Source of the DNA: Peptoniphilus raoultii
Lineage (GTDB): Bacteria > Bacillota > Clostridia > Tissierellales > Peptoniphilaceae
Direction: 5' to 3'
DNA length: 64,000 nucleotides
NCBI RefSeq assembly: GCF_900099555.1
Contig: NZ_FMWM01000002.1
Span: 248,001-312,000 of the forward strand
The notes beneath the pieces are model-generated. The model saw only the letters and a list, made by a program, of their open reading frames with translations, was not told the origin of the DNA and did not search any database. This document shows positions 57,837-64,000 of this stretch, one piece after another; positions within the stretch are counted from its first letter, which is position 1; each line of letters begins with the position of its first letter. Position numbers and translations under genes: made by a program.

Positions 57837-59121
57837 GGTCATACTCCACTATCGGCGCTTCCTGCTCTTTTATCTTTTCTAGCTCCTGTTGCACATTATC
57901 CACCACAGAGAGCGTTTTTAAAACTGTTTCATCACTTACTATGTCTACAAGCTGTTGTGCTGTCTGTGCTTCTTCTAGTAAGTTTGACGGGATATTCCTT
58001 GTAAACTGGTATGTTAAGTCTATTAAATCATCTTTTGTTATTTTAGATGTAGGCGCATTAGCTATAATACTAAACCTTTTATTCATTCCCTTAACAAATT
58101 TTCTCTCTTTTGTGTTTGCCAAATTACTCATTGACTGTAATTTATATTTAAGAGCAATCCCAGATGATGTTCCAAAGTTTTCATCATTGATGTTTGCAAC
58201 CATAGCAATTGTAAATATCAATTTTTCCATTCTGTCGATTAAATTCTCTTGAGTCTCATCTGCATTAGGTTTCTCCATAAATTCGACTGTAATTTTAGAG
58301 TCATCAAAGTTGGCTAAATTTATAATCCTGTTTCTTTTTATTTGTAAAAGGTCTTCGTTCTTTAATTCTGCCCCTAATATCTTCATATATGCGTCGGCAA
58401 AATAATCAACATCATTTGCCTTTTCTGATATTGCCTTGTTGTATGCGTTGATTAAAAGTTCAACAGGTTCAAATGCTCCCTGCCTTTCCTCGTTTTCTAC
58501 ATACTCAACTATTGGCACTTCTCCAAAAACGTTAGGCTTTTCTTCTTCGTAAATTACCTTTCCGTCTTTAATCCTAAAATATCTAATTTTATTTGCATCA
58601 GATATTGAGCCTTTAATTTCTTTTAATTTGTCCTCCTGATATCTGATACCATAAAGAACTCTTTCTCTTATGGAATTATCATAAATTAAAAAGGCTTCTC
58701 TCGGGTCTACTCCAGTAATTCCTATTTGTGAGTTTTCGTCATAATAAATAAGTTCGTAAGCATGGCCATAAATATCACATTTTTTGGATAGTTCAGCGTT
58801 GTTGTCGTCTAAATTGTTATAGGCTTCTAAAAACTGAATAAAATCTGATACTTTTTTATTTGAGTGGGAAGTCTTAACGGGTATCCCCATAAAGTAACCA
58901 TTAAAGGTATCTACTATATATTTTGCAAAGTTAACCACCAACCTATTATCTGGCTTGTAGTCTGTCTTTTCTTCTTGATATAAAATGTCATGATCTGATT
59001 TATACATTCTTTCCAATTCTTCATATCTTAAATTTAATCTTTTGTGTTCGCTTATAAATCCAATTAGTAACTCGTCTGTGAGTTCATCTTCATTTAAAAC
59101 AAATTTCTTTTCGTATATCAA
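57814..59121 (-). CDS. Phage portal protein, SPP1 type
   Basis: A 435-aa protein that forms the ring through which DNA enters and leaves. It has the SPP1 gp6-like pattern: NRLVVNFAKYIVDTFNGYFMG, YGHAYELIYYDE, ANDVDYFADAYMKILGAEL and an acidic C-terminus. TTG start at 59121 behind AAAGGAGGGA. The terminase large-subunit gene ends 12 bp upstream. Confidence 0.9.
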   Translation of the reverse strand: MIYEKKFVLNEDELTDELLIGFISEHKRLNLRYEELERMYKSDHDILYQEEKTDYKPDNRLVVNFAKYIVDTFNGYFMGIPVKTSHSNKKVSDFIQFLEAYNNLDDNNAELSKKCDIYGHAYELIYYDENSQIGITGVDPREAFLIYDNSIRERVLYGIRYQEDKLKEIKGSISDANKIRYFRIKDGKVIYEEEKPNVFGEVPIVEYVENEERQGAFEPVELLINAYNKAISEKANDVDYFADAYMKILGAELKNEDLLQIKRNRIINLANFDDSKITVEFMEKPNADETQENLIDRMEKLIFTIAMVANINDENFGTSSGIALKYKLQSMSNLANTKERKFVKGMNKRFSIIANAPTSKITKDDLIDLTYQFTRNIPSNLLEEAQTAQQLVDIVSDETVLKTLSVVDNVQQELEKIKEQEAPIVEYDHERFEED

Positions 59122-59133
59122 TTTATCCCTCCT

Positions 59134-60339
59134 TTATAGTCCGTGTTTATAAAAATTAGAAATAGTATTTGCAGTCATTTTTCTAATAATTGTATATGTT
59201 CCATATCTTAAAGCGTCGCAAGAGTGGTCGTTTTCTTTTATAGGTTTGTCCTCTCCATGTTCTGCAGCCTTGCTATCCCAAGAATAACTGTATAATTCAT
59301 CAACTAGTCCTTTACAACTTTTATGGATAAATAATTTTTCAGTGGAAAATAAAGTCTGTGTAAATCTTATGCCATCAATAACATTGTTATTCCCCTTGTA
59401 AACCTTAAAGCCGTCTCTTTTTAGTTGGGTTATAAAACTTGCTGCAGACGGGTCTACAATTATTGGGATGGAAAAATCTCCCTCAATAAAATCCTGCATG
59501 TCTTTTGAATACTCTTTGTCTGTTTTTTGCCTGTTGCTATCTCTCCCAGAATATCTGTACTCTTTGACTACATACCATTTTTTGTCGCATCTTCCAAATA
59601 ATAAAAAGGCAGTAGCGTTTTGTGTTCCATAGTCTACTGCAATAAAATAATCTTCAAGTTTTTCTGGTAGGTCTTCAACTATATGCTCATCTGGATTAAA
59701 CATGTCATAGATTAAACCCTCGGCTCTCGCCCAATTCCCTAAAATATATCTTTGATAATATACGCCTTGATACTCTTTCTTTAAACTATCCACAAAGGCC
59801 TTACTCAAATAAGGGTTATCATCTATCTTGTAATGCTGTTGATAAATATCTGCTCCACTGTCTAAAAATTCTTTGAACCAGTGTTTGGGGTTATCTGGGT
59901 TACAAGTTCCATCAAAAACAGAATTCGGCTTATCAAGTCTTGATTTTAACATTTGAAATACTGGCTCAGCCCAAGTTGTAATTTCATCTCCGTAAGCATA
60001 CTCAATTCCTGCCCCCTGTATCTTTGACACTGCATTCTTTTTGTCTGCTCCTAGTACATAACATTCTTTACCAAATAAATTTATCTTGTTGTCATTTTTT
60101 ACTGTGCCAACTAAAGCATCTCCCCAGATTTTTCTCATAGGGTCTAAAATATTTCTTTCTACTGTCGCTTGAGTATTTCCTAAAATTACAATTAATCCCT
60201 CATCAGTTGTTTTTCTTATCCTCTTAGGTATGACAAAGTAATCCATATAGGTTTTTCCACTTCTTGTTGCTCCAGATTTTATGTTCCATCTTTTAGTTGC
60301 ATTTAAAAAATAATCTTTTTGTTTTGTACTAAATCCCAT
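59134..60339 (-). CDS. Terminase large subunit (PBSX/SPP1 type)
   Basis: A 401-aa DNA-packaging motor. Residues 23-30 are Walker A (GATRSGKT), Walker B lies in IEYAYGDEITTW (about 131-142), and the C-terminal nuclease begins VDYGTQNATAFLL with later Asp residues IIVDPSAASF. The size and motifs fit headful-packaging phages. Its ATG shares one base with the stop of the small subunit (TAATG). Confidence 0.93.
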   Translation of the reverse strand: MGFSTKQKDYFLNATKRWNIKSGATRSGKTYMDYFVIPKRIRKTTDEGLIVILGNTQATVERNILDPMRKIWGDALVGTVKNDNKINLFGKECYVLGADKKNAVSKIQGAGIEYAYGDEITTWAEPVFQMLKSRLDKPNSVFDGTCNPDNPKHWFKEFLDSGADIYQQHYKIDDNPYLSKAFVDSLKKEYQGVYYQRYILGNWARAEGLIYDMFNPDEHIVEDLPEKLEDYFIAVDYGTQNATAFLLFGRCDKKWYVVKEYRYSGRDSNRQKTDKEYSKDMQDFIEGDFSIPIIVDPSAASFITQLKRDGFKVYKGNNNVIDGIRFTQTLFSTEKLFIHKSCKGLVDELYSYSWDSKAAEHGEDKPIKENDHSCDALRYGTYTIIRKMTANTISNFYKHGL

Positions 60340-60791
60340 TAGAAACCACTCTCAATACTTGCCAATACTTCATCAAGTTTGCTAAACATTGATTCATTTG
60401 ATATTTTTGGTCTATCTCTCCATTCTTCTGGCTTTCTATTTTTTAACCAGAATATTTGTGCTGTCGTGTCTCCTGGCATATGTTTTTTTGTTATTTCTTT
60501 TCTTTTTGTTACTTTTCCGTCGACTTCTTGAATGTAAGTTTTTTCTTCTTCGTATTCATAACCCATTGCTCTTTTAAAGAGTGCAGATTCTACTTCATAG
60601 TCTACAACCTCTTTTCCCTTTTTTAAGGCTGTCTCTATTGCTGGATATTTCTTCTTCCATTCTCTAAGGGTGGAATAAGAAATCCCCATATTTTTTGAAA
60701 TCTGTTCTTCGGTTAGACCTTTTTTCGCCCAACCATTTATAAGTATTAGTTTTTCTTCTTCTAACCACTCTTTAAATTTTGCTCTAGCCAT
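60339..60791 (-). CDS. Terminase small subunit
   Basis: A 150-aa DNA-binding protein. A helix-turn-helix spans LTEEQISKNMGISYSTLREWKK (about residues 27-48, listed in parts: EEQISKNMGIS and STLREWKK). The C-terminal part (GDTTAQIFWLKNRKPEEWRDR) is the usual small-terminase end. It recognises pac DNA and stimulates the large subunit. GGGGTGAGGTG lies just before the start. Confidence 0.88.
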   Translation of the reverse strand: MARAKFKEWLEEEKLILINGWAKKGLTEEQISKNMGISYSTLREWKKKYPAIETALKKGKEVVDYEVESALFKRAMGYEYEEEKTYIQEVDGKVTKRKEITKKHMPGDTTAQIFWLKNRKPEEWRDRPKISNESMFSKLDEVLASIESGF

Positions 60792-60819
60792 CACCTCACC
60801 CCTTAATTAAAAAAAGCAA

Positions 60820-61008
60820 CTAACTGTGATAATTAGCTGCTCTGCTCTGTTCTAGTTTTGTTAAGTAATTATATTTATATAAAGCTTTTTCTAAGCATTT
60901 TCGCGCTCCTTCTATATCACCTGCTATTGCCTGTCCTTTAATCGTTTTTAAAACATTCTTTGGAAGTCTCTTTCTGTAACGTTTCAAATCATTAATAAAT
61001 TCATACAT
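60820..61008 (-). CDS. Small phage protein before terminase
   Basis: A 62-aa, very basic helical protein (MYEFINDLKRYRKRLPKNVLKTI, GQAIAGDIEGARKCLEKAL). Similar small genes with a GQA.AGD.EGARKGL pattern occur beside terminase genes in Firmicutes phages, by recollection. The ATG at 61008 has AAAGGCGG at a good distance; a GTG at 61017 does not. Function unknown. Confidence 0.65.
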   Translation of the reverse strand: MYEFINDLKRYRKRLPKNVLKTIKGQAIAGDIEGARKCLEKALYKYNYLTKLEQSRAANYHS

Positions 61009-61067
61009 TTTATTCACCGCCTTTCACAAATAAACGGCTGTATTCCAATACTTACAGCCTATTTTGT

Positions 61068-61075
61068 GGTATAAT
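61068..61075 (+). promoter_or_regulatory. Extended -10 promoter of the plus-strand orphan gene
   Basis: GTATAAT preceded by TG (TGGTATAAT) forms an extended -10 about 19 bp before the ATG at 61094. No good -35 is present. Confidence 0.55.
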
Positions 61076-61093
61076 AATAGTGGGTGATAAATT

Positions 61094-61513
61094 ATGATAA
61101 CAATTGAAAATTTAAATGTAACTAAGCCTATGATGTATCTATGGCTAAAAAAAGTAAATGGTGTAAATTTAAAACAGCATTGCGCCAAATGTTTACTCGG
61201 TGATTATAACTCAAATATAAATAAACATACAAAGCACTTAGAAAATTTAAATCTTGCAAATGGTATATGGTACTTATGCGGTGTATCTTTGCCTTATAAT
61301 TGGAACAATAACTTCCATTTAGCTTTTGAATATTCAGAGAATTCTAATATAGAATACTCAAATAACGGTGTTTCCGTAATTATTAAAAATGCTAAAAGAC
61401 TTCCAATATCTGAAAAGTATATAGACATCAATGATCCTAACTTCAATAAGAAAGAATTCTATACTTGTAGAAACTGGCAATTTGCCCACTATTTAAAATC
61501 AAATAAGTTCTAA
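61094..61513 (+). CDS. Unknown plus-strand gene inserted in the minus-strand phage operon
   Basis: A 139-aa protein, the only plus-strand gene in the prophage part seen. It is aromatic- and Asn-rich (LANGIWYLCGVSLPYNWNNN, EFYTCRNWQFAHYLK) and soluble, with three Cys residues in the first half and one near the end. No family recognised. It has its own extended -10 promoter and GGGTGA site, and its 3' end overlaps the ParB-methyltransferase gene by 15 bp tail to tail. Independent promoter and opposite strand are marks of a moron; defence or anti-defence function is only a guess. Confidence 0.7.
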   Translation: MITIENLNVTKPMMYLWLKKVNGVNLKQHCAKCLLGDYNSNINKHTKHLENLNLANGIWYLCGVSLPYNWNNNFHLAFEYSENSNIEYSNNGVSVIIKNAKRLPISEKYIDINDPNFNKKEFYTCRNWQFAHYLKSNKF

Positions 61514-62869
61514 AGCTTTTAAAACATCATCTTGCCTGTTGTAACTTTGTTCGTTTGGCAAAGGTAAATTAAATTCAAAATTTACCGCCTCTACATATCT
61601 TTCAGCAGGCAAGTTTTTTATTTTCTCTAATAATGCTTTAAATGCTCCGTTAATCTCTTTGTATTCAATAACCTTGAATCCACTCTCTCTTGCTATTCTG
61701 TAAACATCTTCTTTTGAGTGGTATTTTTGGTAGTACCACTGCCCTTTTCTAAATGATGCAGTAAAGTTATCTTTGTCAAAGAATCTCAATTTACTATCAA
61801 CTCTTTGTCTTTTCGTACCTTCATTTTGTCTTACAGCTTTTCCAATAGTTATTCCACTAATGAATGCATATTTACTACTAAATAAATTTAAACAATCCAT
61901 AATACTTTTTTCTGCCTTTAAACTGTCTATTGAGTTCAGTACACTGTCGCAAATGACGATGTCAAATGTTTTGTTTTCATTTAGATATTTTACTAGCTCG
62001 TCAATCTGTTTGTTTCCTTTTACTACATCTATTGACTTTAAATTATGATTATAGAATTCTAATCCATACGCATTGTAACCTAGTCTTTTTAAATAATTTA
62101 TATAGTCGCCTCTTCCGCATCCAAAATCAAATATTGTTTCTGCTTTATGCTTATTTAAAAACGGCATAACCATTTCCTCATACAATATAGAGCGGTTTCT
62201 TCGTTTATCTGTATTTGTATTAACTTTTCTAAAAAGCTGTGCCAATCCTTGCACATAGGTATTTTTCTTTATATGGTCATAGCTATATTCGCCATATTGT
62301 TGTGAAAAGTAATATTTTATATCATCGTATTTTTTATCATCGCAAATATAGACATTACAAGACACGTTCAGTAATTTACATGCATATATATATTCATTTT
62401 GAAACAGCACTTCATTTTTACATATTATTGATAAAAAGACATTTCCGTATTTAACAATCATTTTACATAAACTGTCTACTATTGCCATATTCAGAGACTC
62501 TATGATAATTTCAAAATCATCACAGTTTATAGAGTGATATTTTTCCACTTCATAGTTTTTCAGCAACTTCGCAGGCTCTTGACACTGACACTCTGAGCCG
62601 TTATGAATCTGGTTGAAGTTAATTTCATCTGATATTGTTATGTTTTCAATAAAAAAAGCAGGCACTTCTTTTATTCCAATTTTTCTTGCTGTTTTTGTTC
62701 TTTGGTGACCTGCAATTATAGTGTTATTTTCTTTATTTACTAATATAGGCAAAATAAATCCTAGTTTTCTTATTGATTCAGATAATTCAATTATTTTTTG
62801 TTCTTCAATTTTTCTAGGGTTATATTCTGCACCATGTATCTTGTTGACATCAATTTTTTCAATTATCAC
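61499..62869 (-). CDS. ParB-like nuclease domain fused to a SAM-dependent methyltransferase
   Basis: A 456-aa two-part protein. Residues 5-80 are a ParB/sulfiredoxin-type domain (EYNPRKIEEQKIIELSESI, GHQRTKTARK). Residues 85-230 are a separate helical region. Residues 245-345 are a class I methyltransferase with the SAM loop FDFGCGRGDYINYLKRLG (about 248-265) and an acidic YGLEFYN. It lacks the DPPY-type motif of N6-adenine and N4-cytosine methylases, so its target (DNA base, tRNA or another nucleotide) is unclear. GTG start; overlaps the upstream ParB gene by 11 bp. Confidence 0.75.
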   Translation of the reverse strand: MIIEKIDVNKIHGAEYNPRKIEEQKIIELSESIRKLGFILPILVNKENNTIIAGHQRTKTARKIGIKEVPAFFIENITISDEINFNQIHNGSECQCQEPAKLLKNYEVEKYHSINCDDFEIIIESLNMAIVDSLCKMIVKYGNVFLSIICKNEVLFQNEYIYACKLLNVSCNVYICDDKKYDDIKYYFSQQYGEYSYDHIKKNTYVQGLAQLFRKVNTNTDKRRNRSILYEEMVMPFLNKHKAETIFDFGCGRGDYINYLKRLGYNAYGLEFYNHNLKSIDVVKGNKQIDELVKYLNENKTFDIVICDSVLNSIDSLKAEKSIMDCLNLFSSKYAFISGITIGKAVRQNEGTKRQRVDSKLRFFDKDNFTASFRKGQWYYQKYHSKEDVYRIARESGFKVIEYKEINGAFKALLEKIKNLPAERYVEAVNFEFNLPLPNEQSYNRQDDVLKALELI

Positions 62870-63458
62870 TCAATAGCCACCTCACAAATCCATAAGACAC
62901 CTTTCTAAGGTCTATGTACTCTGTGTATTTATTTTCTAGCATCTCTAATTCATCTTCAGTTATTATTACTTTAGTTTTGCCAAATATCAGCTTGTTTTCA
63001 TCATTTGTGTTTCCCTGTAATCCTTCATCATTTATATTCATAGATGCATCCACATTAAAAGTTTCATCTAAATCATCAGAATTAAATCCAAATTCTGACA
63101 TATCAAAATCCAGTTCGCTTATTTCAAGCATTTCTAGTTCTGATTCCAATAGTTCAAAATCCCATTCAGCAAATTCTGAAACCTTATTGTCTGCCAATCT
63201 AAAAGCTTTTATTTGTTCTGGAGTTAAATCATCCGCAATAATACAAGGTACTTCTTCAAGTTCTAGTTCTTTTGCAGCTTTTAATCTCGTATGTCCTGCA
63301 ACAATAACTCCCTCTTTATCTATTACAATTGGTACTTTAAATCCAAATTCTTTTATGCTTTTTGCGACTGCCTCAACTGCTCCGTCATTATTTCTTGGAT
63401 TGTTTTCATAAGGTATCAATTCATCAACCTTTTTATAAATTATTTTTAAGCCTTGCAT
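62859..63458 (-). CDS. ParB N-terminal domain protein without a methylase domain
   Basis: A 199-aa protein. Residues 5-120 match the ParB domain (YENNPRNNDGAVEAVAKSIKE in part, GHTRLKAAKELE, QIKAFRLADNKVSEFAEWD) that in many phages precedes an N6/N4 DNA methylase. Here the methylase is missing and a 65-residue tail (KTKVIITEDELEMLENKYTE, then YIDLRKVSYGFVRWLL) follows. The ATG at 63458 has AAAGGAG; an upstream in-frame start does not. The next gene overlaps by 11 bp, so the two ParB proteins are made together. Confidence 0.75.
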   Translation of the reverse strand: MQGLKIIYKKVDELIPYENNPRNNDGAVEAVAKSIKEFGFKVPIVIDKEGVIVAGHTRLKAAKELELEEVPCIIADDLTPEQIKAFRLADNKVSEFAEWDFELLESELEMLEISELDFDMSEFGFNSDDLDETFNVDASMNINDEGLQGNTNDENKLIFGKTKVIITEDELEMLENKYTEYIDLRKVSYGFVRWLLSDN

Positions 63459-63537
63459 TTTATCTCCTTTACAAGCCATAACTCCCACCCCAGTCTTTCA
63501 ACGCTTGTATGTTCCCATCTAAAAGCTCCTATAAAAA

Positions 63538-63559
63538 AACCTCTGCTTCTGCAAAGGTT
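63538..63559 (-). terminator. Terminator after the late-regulator gene
   Basis: AACCTCTGC (63538-63546) pairs with GCAAAGGTT (63551-63559), including one G-U pair, with seven T on the minus strand. It lies between the late regulator and the late genes, so late transcription must begin downstream of it or pass it. Confidence 0.85.
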
Positions 63560-63586
63560 CTGTTTTCTATATATTTTTACAATCTA

Positions 63587-63618
63587 ATCATACCACAGAA
63601 AAACCGAACATAACGAAC
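63587..63618 (-). promoter_or_regulatory. Possible activator-dependent late promoter
   Basis: On the minus strand a TATGAT (63587-63592) with an extended TG is preceded, where a -35 would be, by two direct copies of GTTCG spaced 9 bp (63605-63609 and 63614-63618). Weak -35 plus repeats suits a promoter needing an ArpU/RinA-type activator. It reads into the terminator at 63538-63559, which conflicts unless anti-terminated. Confidence 0.35.
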
Positions 63619-63619
63619 A

Positions 63620-63994
63620 TCATAAACTTTTTAAAAATCTATCGTGTTTTACTCTTGCATAGTCGCCATAATACTTTCCTAACTCTTTTGAGATTTTATT
63701 CCAACTCCAACCATCAATATATCTTTTTCCAAAAATATATCTCATCTGGCTATCGTCAATTTCGCTTATAAATTTTTCAATGCTTAATCTCGAATCTCTT
63801 GCTTGCTCCAACCTTTTATTTAATATCTTATAAAGTTTTCTTCGGTGTTTATTTTCTGAAATTCCTATTATTTGTGTTGTTATTTCTTGGTAAGGAAAGT
63901 TTGCATTTGAACTTTTTACGCTATCCGCTACTATTTCATCTTTGCAGTTTTCAATCTTTAAACTCAAATCCTCAATTTCTTTTAATAGTGCCAT
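63620..63994 (-). CDS. Phage late transcription regulator (ArpU/RinA/sigma-region-4-like), possibly N-terminally incomplete
   Basis: A 124-aa helical protein. Its C-terminal 40 residues (YIFGKRYIDGWSWNKISKEL, then DYARVKHDRFLK) form a helix-turn-helix like sigma region 4, as in ArpU, RinA and DUF1492 regulators that switch on late phage genes. Residues 1-60 are coiled-coil-like. It lies directly upstream of the late operon, its usual place. No ribosome binding site is visible before the ATG at 63994 and the frame stays open to the right edge, so the true start may be beyond 64,000. Confidence 0.7.
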   Translation of the reverse strand: MALLKEIEDLSLKIENCKDEIVADSVKSSNANFPYQEITTQIIGISENKHRRKLYKILNKRLEQARDSRLSIEKFISEIDDSQMRYIFGKRYIDGWSWNKISKELGKYYGDYARVKHDRFLKSL

Positions 63995-64000
63995 ATACTG

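Larger units (their letters stand above)
40160..64000 (-). mobile_element. Prophage (siphovirus-type), left end and late genes; continues past the right edge
   Basis: A continuous minus-strand order of terminase, portal, head, tail, baseplate and lysis genes defines a tailed-phage late region of long-tailed type (tape measure of 886 aa, Dit protein, no tail sheath). The left boundary lies between the host promoter at 40152 and the phage-side repeats at 40199; no tRNA gene or proven att core was found. Integrase, repressor and replication genes must lie to the right of 64,000. All structural genes seen are intact, so the element may be functional. Confidence 0.9.

Noticed and set aside
62914-63411. 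165-codon plus-strand Ser-rich frame opposite the ParB gene
   Set aside because: No ribosome binding site or promoter, low-complexity composition; the minus-strand ParB domain is clearly the coding frame.

Overview
The window is AT-rich DNA (about 30% G+C by eye) from a low-G+C Gram-positive anaerobe. Strong AGGAGG-type ribosome binding sites, TTGACA/TATAAT promoters, S-layer-homology proteins, a membrane-bound pyrophosphatase, the HydE/HydF/HydG hydrogenase maturases and a RocB-like peptidase fit the Clostridia/Tissierellia, for example an anaerobic coccus of the Peptoniphilaceae. The genus is an inference; nothing in the sequence fixes it.

From 1 to about 40,150 is host chromosome, organised in short operons separated by clear intrinsic terminators. 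In order it holds: prs (partial) and glmU; gapdh; a heterodimeric ABC exporter; a PAP2 phosphatase; an SDR reductase and a DtxR-type metal regulator; an HAD phosphatase and a VanZ protein; the tmRNA gene; an S-layer-homology protein with pyrimidine-nucleoside phosphorylase; the ion-pumping pyrophosphatase with secG; cysK-cysE behind a 5' leader with a hairpin and an attenuator-like terminator; the operon regulator-hydE-hydG-hydF; trxB; glpK; degV; a RocB-like peptidase; tadA; a second SLH protein; a nitroreductase; a MATE pump facing a LysR regulator and a DUF3048 lipoprotein; a zinc-ribbon/SH3 membrane protein; a secreted gamma-glutamyltransferase; a solitary HsdS; a cluster of related hairpin repeats; a small monooxygenase; and a Na/Pi cotransporter. 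The hydrogenase that the maturases would serve is not in the window.

From about 40,160 to the right edge is a tailed (siphovirus-type) prophage in reverse orientation. Read right to left it runs: late regulator, a ParB-domain protein, a ParB-methyltransferase fusion, terminase small and large subunits, portal, MuF-type head protein, scaffold, capsid, head-tail connectors, major tail protein, frameshifted tail assembly chaperones, tape measure, distal tail protein, tail endopeptidase, baseplate upper protein, XkdX, XhlA, a two-domain endolysin and a holin, ending at a strong terminator near 41,720. Integrase, repressor and replication genes are not seen and must lie beyond 64,000. Beyond the lysis genes is a set of very small genes with near-consensus promoters and a perfect 18-bp palindromic operator. 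This small-gene module, the amidase-phosphodiester-glycosidase endolysin, the plus-strand orphan gene beside the ParB-methyltransferase, and the chaperone frameshift are the most interesting parts.

All calls come from reading the sequence and recalling protein families; no database search was run.
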